Origin: Papio anubis
Lineage: Eukaryota > Chordata > Mammalia > Primates > Cercopithecidae
Direction of reading: 5' to 3'
Length of the DNA stretch: 64,000 nt
Assembly (NCBI RefSeq): GCF_008728515.1
Contig: NC_044978.1
Location: 148,610,262-148,674,261, forward strand
In this document: piece by piece, positions 48,101-57,100 of the stretch
Layout of the letters: every line of letters begins with the position of its first letter
Numbering within the stretch: the first letter of the stretch is position 1
Position numbers and translations under genes: made by a program
The notes under the pieces: generated by a model
Databases searched by the model: none
What the model was told of the DNA's origin: nothing
What the model saw: the letters and a program-made list of their open reading frames with translations, nothing else

Positions 48101-51100
48101 ACTTCTCCTTTGTTCAAACTCTCTGGTCAGACTTGTCTTAAACACTGTGCCGATACCCCACAGGAATTCCTCCCTGGTCTGTCCAAACTAAATTCAGCAT
48201 CTCCTTGAAGATACAGCTCCCTCCTAAACCCCTCAGCAAATACTGAAGCACATAGCTAGCTCCAAAGTGCTTTACCCTCATTAGACACTGAGACATTACT
48301 TATAATAAAATCAATTATAAAATTAGAAGTTCCCAAATAGGAGTTTCAATTTGAAACACATACTGGGTTGATTTACTCTGCATTATGCTTGCCAATCACG
48401 TAACCTCCCCCTACACTAGATCTCTATCTTGCTCTCCATCAGAAGACTCCACAGGAGGTTCAGTGAAACGATCATTTGCAAAATAAATGGGAAATGTTTC
48501 CAAATAGGTCTCATCTCCCCAGGAACATTTTACCAATGAAGAGATCATCCTTCATATGTTCTATAATAGAGGTAATCACAATTAATTTTACCTGTCTTGC
48601 TTTTCTGCCACAGCAAGTCTATCAGCATCCGGGTCATTTGCTAAAACAATTCTGGCCTTGGTTTTGTCAGCCAAAGCAAAAGATAAAGTCTGAAGAAGAA
48701 TATGAAAATAAAAGATTATTTAATCAAGAATCGAGCATATGGTAGTCTTTAAAAACATTCAGCTCCTTAAGAACTCAACAGGTCTTTCCGCTCTTAGAAA
48801 GATAATATAGGACCAACCAAGACCAGCTCCAGAAGTGAAATTTAGCAAACAAAAGCTACAGCTGGTCTTGGTTGGCCACATAGTATCTTCCTAAGTCAGA
48901 GGTCAGATAATGGGAGCATCGGTGTGTGAACCAAGCCTACCAGTGTGCCCGCTGCACATGTGCCAGTAGGTGTGTGGTTGGACTGGTATTTCCGGGCATT
49001 GCCGTGTGATCAGCCTCACAAATAAAACAAAACAAACTGATTCTCTGAATACCACTGCTACCCCAACCTTTAAAAATGTTAAAGGAACCATACTGTAAGC
49101 AACATTTCTTCATATCAGAAAAATGACAAGAAATAAAAATCATAACCTGATAAAATTTCACTCTATTACTGCTTCTTTTTGGCATTAAGGAGACATGGCA
49201 AATTAAATTAAATTAAATTAATTGAATTTGAAGCACCATTTAGAGCTCAGTTCTCATATCCTGATCCTGGGGTGTTTAATTTGAAAGATCCTAGGCCGGG
49301 CGCGGTGGCTCAAGCCTGTAATCCCAGCACTTTGGGAGGCCGAGACGGGTGGATCACGAGGTCAGGAGATCGAGACCATCCTGGCTAACACGGTGAAACC
49401 CTGTCCCTACTAAAAAAATACCAAAAAAACTAGCCGGGCGTAGTGGCGGGCGCCTGTAGTCCCAGCTACTCGGGAGGCTGAGGCAGGAGAATGGCGTAAA
49501 CCCGGGAGACGGAGCTTGCAGTGAGCTGAGATCCGGCCACTGCACTCCTGGCTGAGTAACTGAGTGAGACTCCGTCTCAAAAAAAAAAAAAAAAAAGAAA
49601 GATCCTTTAAGAAATTAATGACTAACAAATATACATATTTCCTTTTTTTTTCTGAGACAGAGTTTCACTCTGTCACTCAGGTTGGAGTGCAGTGGTGCAA
49701 TCTCAGCTCACTGCAACCTCCGTCTCCCAGGTTCAAACAACTCTAATGCCTCAGCCTCCCAAGTAGCTGGGATAACAGGCATGTACCACCACACCCAACT
49801 AATTTTTGTATTTTTAGTAGAGACGGAGTTTCGCCATGTTGGCCAGGCTGTTCTTGAACACCTGACCTCAAGTGATCTGCCTGCCTTGGTCTCCCAAAGT
49901 GCTGGGATTACAGGCGTGAGACGCTGCACCCAGCCCTATACACATATTTCCACACTGAAATTAGTTTTTCTTCAGCACAATGAAAAAACATAAAATGTAT
50001 TTTACTTGACAGTAATAGTTTTGAATATAAAAGCAGATTTCATAATTTTAAAAAAATTAGGTTACCAAGACACCTTTCCCCTCTTCGGGATTCGGGTATT
50101 TCACCGTTGGAAACTCAGGATCCGGATCTTTCTGTTCAGGAACAGCCTCAGGAGGAACAAGGTCAAAAGCCTTGAAAGCTGACTGCACAAAGTTATGACC
50201 CACCCCATGGACAGAGGTGTGCACAAACTTCACCTTCGTCTCCCTGTTCACGCTCCTAGAATCAGACACACCGTGTAAAATGATAAAAGGTAGAAACAGG
50301 GCTCTCAAAACTGCAAGGTTTGCAAGAATGTACAAGACAACTGAATATCTTTCTAATTCCATTTCAAAAAAACAAAACGTATCCATTCTCTCCCAGATAT
50401 ATATATTCCCTCCCTCAACATACTCAAGTTTTAAATTCTACTCCGTAGTTATTTTCAGCAAATCTGATTATTTCAGGTTTTGTTTTATGTATCCCATCTA
50501 GAGTGAGATACAAAGAAGAACCTCAAGCTCATGTTCCTACACGAGACTCACTGCTGGCCTGATAGGTGCCCTGACAGTGCCAGAGCCAGCCCGGGACAGT
50601 TCCAGGGCTCCATACACCCATACATCCCCAAAGCGACATGTTCCCAAATGTCTTTTATCAGCTTCAGAAATGATTTTAAAAATGTCCTTTTTAACAAAAT
50701 GTGTTGGGTTATCCCATACATAAAGATATAAAAAATAAAACTTTTACTTTGGGAGGCCAAGGCGAGCAGATCACCTGAGGTCAGGAGTTTGAAATCAGCC
50801 TCACCAACATGGAGAAACCCCATCTCTACTAAACATACAAAATTAGCTGGGCATGGTGGCGCATGCCTGTAATCCCAGCTACTTGGGACACTGAGGCAGG
50901 AGAATCGCTTGAACCTGGGAGGCGGAGGTTGCAGTGAGCCGAGATTGTGCCATTGCACTCCAGCCTGGGCAACAAGAGCGTAACTCCGTCTCAGGAAAAA
51001 AAATATTAAAAAAATAATAATAATAAATAAAACTTTTTGTTTGCCACGTAACAATCCTGTTTGATACCATGCCATGACTTAGGGACTTCATACAGACTAA

Positions 51101-54100
51101 CAACAGATATCAAAATTAACAAGAGAAGTTACAAAAAATAAAAGGCTTAAAAACTTCCAATGCTCTGATGACTGGAATCTTAGGTTACTATCCATTTCTT
51201 TTGGGAATGAATAAATGAACACGGTCTTATCTAAGAGAATCGTGGTTTAAAACAAGCATACCCTGAAAATAAAATGCATCTGGGAAAATAAATACGTAAG
51301 ATTAGGGAGGAAAAATCTGGAAAAACAACTCTCTTGCATTTTAAAATACATAATAAACCTATAGTAATTAAAACAGCTTGGTACTAGATATAAAAAGGCA
51401 GATTAAAGGAACAGAATAGAGAATTCAGAAGTTAATCTAATTTGAAATGGGAAATGAACACAGAAGTAATAATGCTAAGTGGTTAACATGCTCTGGAGTC
51501 AGAGTCTGAATTTAAATCCTGGAGCTCGGCCACCCATAAGCTGTGTGACTGTTGGCTATTAACCACTCTTTCTTATAGTTTTCTCATCTATAACATGTAT
51601 GATAATATACTATAATTTACTGGCATTACTCTGAGGATTAAAATGAAATTACATGTTGACTGGGCACAGTGGCTCACTCCTCTAATCCTAGCACTTTGGG
51701 AAGCCGAGGCTGGTGGATTGCTTGAGCTCAGGAATACAAGACCAGCCTGGGCAACATGGTGAAACCCCATATCTACCAAAAAAAAATACAAAAAAATTAG
51801 GAGGGCATGGTGGCGCACAACTGTAGTCCCAGCTACTTGGAGGGAGCATTCCCTGAATCTGGGAGGTCAAGGCCGCAGTGAGCCAAGATCATGCCACTGC
51901 ACTCCAGCCTGGGTGACAATGTGAGACCCTGTCTCAAAAAAAAGAAAAAAAATTACATGTGAAGTGTCTCCAGCAGCTATCTGATATGTAATAAGCACTT
52001 GATTAACGTTAGAAATTGTTTCATAAAGGTGACCTTTCCAATTAGTCAAAAAAAAAAAAAAAAGATTCTTCCATTGATGTTGGTACAACCGCAAACCTTT
52101 TAGAAAAAACCTATAATCTGCTTTCCTACTTCATGCCCCATATAAAATTTAAAATCACTAATGAAACAGAAGATTGAAATATTATAAAACACAAACATGA
52201 AAGTTCTAGAGATAAAACAAGGGAAATTTTTTGTGTTACTTTAATGATTTTGTTATAGAGCGTGTCTTCCTAAGCATGACATAAAACACAGAAGCTATAA
52301 AATAAGATTAATAAATATTATACAAATTTGTAAACAGTTCAGCAAAGAGTTTCAATAAAAAATTCCAAAGATAACAACAGAAAACAACATCTAAAAAACA
52401 TATATTATATATATTTTTTATATGTATATATTATATGTATATATGTATTTATATTATAAACAAAGATGTTTATAAATATAAAAGGTGAACAAATACATAG
52501 AAATATATAGGTTAAAGAATACAAATAAAAGTGAGCTATTACTTTCAACTAGCAAATCGAGAAAAATGAGAAATTGGATCACAGCACAGGAGGAAATGTA
52601 GGTATCATATGCTGTCACCATCTACTGCTGGTGGAAGCACCAACTGGTATATTTTTGGCGGTCAATTTGCTAAGCACTATCAACTTTGCGAATGCATAGA
52701 CAATTCTGATGCCAGAAAGTTACCTTACGGATACGCATGCGCACAAACATGCGTGTGCACGCACACACACACACACACATATACAGTCAAGCAACTGTTC
52801 ACAAGGGGGGCTGACTCCCGAGCTACTGGGAGTCGAAAACCAGAAATGCTTCATTTTTCGTGAAGTTAAATCAGAGGGGCAGAGGGAAAGTTCACAGATG
52901 TGTTTTGTCTGGACTACACACCATTGAAAAAAATGGTACAACATGTAGGAATTAGGAGATTTCACACACAAAATGCAGGTTTCCGGTTTTTTTGGGAATA
53001 GGAGAACACAGATGACCTGGCAACTGGGACCTATATTTTCATGTGGGCAACACTCGGCTGGCGTGGCTGCTCCCTTCAGGAGGGACTGGGCTTTCATACT
53101 CTGCACTGGAGTGGACACCATCAGCTGATCCAACAAATACAGTATCAAAGACACCTACAAGTTCAGTTTCTTTGAATCCATGGTTTCTTGCTAGGGGGAC
53201 AATCAGGAGGGGTGGGACCTACAGCATACTCAAGAAGACACTACTGTCACTCTGCTAGACCACTTCCTACCTTACGGTAAGGACTGAGTCTGTGTCACTG
53301 AGTTAAACACACCAGTGCAGCAGCCTTTAAGACAGAAAGTCGGGACTAATAGGGACTAACATAGGAAGGTGTCCGTGACAAATTAATTAGGGGGAAAAGG
53401 GCACAGAACAAACCACACACACACACTATATTCCCATTTATGGTTTTGAAGTATATTATACATATATATATATATGCTTGCACATGCACAGAAAATTTTT
53501 GGAAAGATAGAAAAATACCAGTGTTTCCTATTCAAGACTTTTAAGCAAGTTTTTAAAACATACATATATATGTACACACACACATGCACACTGACATGTA
53601 TGAATATGTATGAATCACATACATGTACGGAATCTATAAGAGGTCAGCAAACTAAGGCCTATGGGCAAGCCACCACTTCCGTCTGCACTCCTTCACTGAC
53701 ATTTCATCTATGACGGCTTTTGTACTAAAACAGCAGAGTTGAGTAGTTGAGAAAGAGTCCATGTGGTCCTCAAAGCCAAAAATATTTACTATCTATCCCT
53801 TTAAGAAAAGTTTGCCAAGGCCTGATCTACAGCCTCTAAAATAGGATGCGGCTGGTTGGGCATGGTGGCTCATACCTGGAATCCCAGCACTTTGGGAGGC
53901 CAAGGCCGGTGGATCACTTGAGGCCAGGAGTTCAAGACTAGCCTGGCCAACATGCCACAATACCTTGTTTCTATTAAAAATACAAAAAAACTAGCTGGGT
54001 GCAGTGGCTCACGCCTGTAATCCCAGCTATTTGGGAGGCTGAGGCACAAGAATCACTTGAATCTAGAAGGCAGAGGTTGTAGTGAGCCAAGATCGTGCCA

Positions 54101-57100
54101 CTGCACTCCAGCCTGGGTGACAGAGTGAGACCCTGTCTCAAAATAAGTAAACAAAATAAAATAAAATCAGACACAGCCGAAGCACATGAACCAGTTAAAG
54201 AGAAAAACTTCATGAACACTGATAGAATTTGGCTGAATCACATAAACTTAACTCACTCGAGGCCAGTGAAGACACAATTCGTTTACCTGTGGAAACAGTA
54301 CTTTTTAAGGTCCTCAAAGTAGTCATTATTGATGGAAGCACTGGGATTGTGAAGAAGTGGACTGCTATCAATTAAAGAGTCATCCCAAGCTTGAGGCCAC
54401 GGTTCTAGGTTTTCTTCAATAGCTTGAGAAATCCCTTTATCATGAGGAGAGATGATCTGAGCTCCATTATCCCAATAGACCTAGAGAACCCAGGAACACA
54501 TTCAGAAGGTTTACAGTTAATGGAAATAAGACACCTGTTACCCGCGGTCCCAAAGAATACAGATATAGGATTCCTACAGAAAGATGTATGTGTGGAGTAG
54601 AAAAAGGAAAATACCTTATAACCATTATCCTGCTTTGGATTGTGAGATGCAGTTATCATGATTCCAGCACAAAGTTTCAAGCGCAATACCGTGAAGGGCT
54701 GTAACATAGCAGGAAACAAGAACAAACAGTTTTTAACAAAAAAAGCAGACATCCTTAAAATGTCTATTTTATATTGTTCATGCCAACTTGCTCCCTTTTA
54801 ATAAATGTAATATATAAATAGCATAGTATTTCTGAGCCACACCCCAGCAGTATGCAACTACCCTTAGAACTAACTGACTGCTCAAAATTCCAGGATGCAT
54901 TTCCTAATAAGAAAGGTGAGTAATTTCCTCAGTGCCTTCTCATTCCATCTTCTACTTGGTTGAGCTAGAAAATTCTTCAAACACAACAATGGTCTAAGCC
55001 TCCATTCCAATGGTTTCAAGGCTTCTACCTGAGACAGAAGTTTGTGGATTCAGTTTACTCCCTCCAACTGCTTCTCCCTCTTCTCCTCTTTCTCATTTGC
55101 TTTTAAGGAAAAGGTTGAGAAAAATACTGAGGGGCTGGGGGTGATGGCTCACACCTATAATCCTACCACTTTGAGAGGCCGAGACAGGTGGATCACTTGA
55201 GGTCAGGAGTTCAAGACCAGCCTGGCCAACATGGTGAAACCCTGTCTCTACCAAAAATACAAAAGAATTAGCCAGGCATGGTGGCAGGCGCCTGTAATCT
55301 CAGCGACTTGAGAGGCTGAGGCAGGAGAATCACTTGAACCCGGGAGGCGGGGGTTGCAGTGAGCCGAGATCGTGCCACCACACTCCAGCCCTAACTCTTT
55401 TTGAGACAAAAGTGAAACTCTGTCTCAAAAAAAAAGTTGAGGTAATGGAGAATGCTCTTACACATTGCTCATTTATCTCTCACTCCAGGGTTATTTATAT
55501 TTCAACTTAGCTCCCATCTCTACTACTTCCCAAAATGGGAGGAGGGGCTGGATTATTCCCCCATTATGGCAAATGACATTGATTATACACAGGCAACCTG
55601 AGATTTAAATTGTCTGTCCCCTCCACCCTCCCACCAAGAATCATTGCAGTCCTTCAATCCCCTGGAAGTTATGTCACATGTCTCAGGTGTCCTGGGCCAA
55701 AGAAAAGAGGAGAACGACTCCTCAGTGTGGACAAAGGATCATGACACACTGGTTCAATTCATGTCTGACATAAAATTAATAGCTATTAACACTTAGTACA
55801 GAAGGTAATTAGGATGCTTGAATACATGACAATTTTTCCATCAAACAATGAAATGAACTACATTTAGATGTGAATAGAGTGTGTACCAGGTTATTTACAG
55901 CCTACGGGTGCTGCATCTACCTGCCAGTGCACTAGAGCCAGCAAACACAAAATGAGTTGGAATCTCCTTCCGTAGCGATACAGTCTCATTTCTACTAGAT
56001 GCGAGTAACTGCATCCAAATCACATTTTTCAAAACGTATCTTCAGCATCTGGCCCAGCTCTTAAAAGTTTTGTCTATGTCAAAGCAACAGCTGTCTTAGT
56101 CCCTACTGTCTTTTCTTTAGATTGTGCTACACAAAGGATTTGATAAAAGTCTTACTCAAACATGCCGAGCATGCTCTCTGTATTAGCCATGAATAGTATT
56201 TAGAATAAAACATTTGTATAAAACGGGGGTGCGCCAGCTTGTCAAAAATACTCATGACCAGACAGGGTTTGAGGTGAATTCAGATTTCGACCCAAGAAGT
56301 TTCTTAATTGTGATAGCTGAGAAAAAGAACTGCAAACCAAATTTAAAAATGGAGAAAAGGCCAGGCGCGGTGACTCACGCCTGTAATACCAGCACTTTGG
56401 GAGGCCAAGGCGGGCGGATGACCTGAGGTCAGGAGTTCGAGACTAGCGTGGCCAATGTGGTGAAGCCTCATTTCTACTAAAAATGCAAAAACTAGCTGGG
56501 CATGGTGGCAGGCGCCTGTAATCCCAGCTACTTGGGAGGCTGAGGTAGGAGAACTGCTTGAACCCAGGAGACGGAGGTTACAGTGAGCCAAGACTGCACC
56601 ATCGCACTCCAGCCTGGGCAACAGAGCAAGACTCTGTCTCAAAAAAAAATTTTTTTTTTTGCTAACTCACTCAAATATCCTTAGAATGCAAACAAAAGGA
56701 AAACTTTACTTTTAAAAAACCAATTCCAATGAATCAAAAGTTGAATACCAGAGAAATATTACTAGGATGTGGGAGAAACACTCCAGGAGAGAAAAGAAAA
56801 TGCCTCATACATGCCAATGAGCTCCTCTGTCATTCAAACAGTCCAATCCCAAAAGCCCTAAAGACTGTCATATTCAGCCAAGGCCCATCCCTGATCACGT
56901 GACAGGAAATTATGAAAGGAAATGGCTACTTACCACAAAGGGGGTTGGCGTTATATCAGAAAAGAGGTACACAGGAATCCCCTGACTGATAAATGTGGTT
57001 GCAGCAAGTCGGGCAAACCTGTGAATGCAGAGTGACAGAGAAGAAAAGGAGAGTTGAGTGATCAGGACTGTGAGAGATGGAAAGAAGGGAACGAATGCTG

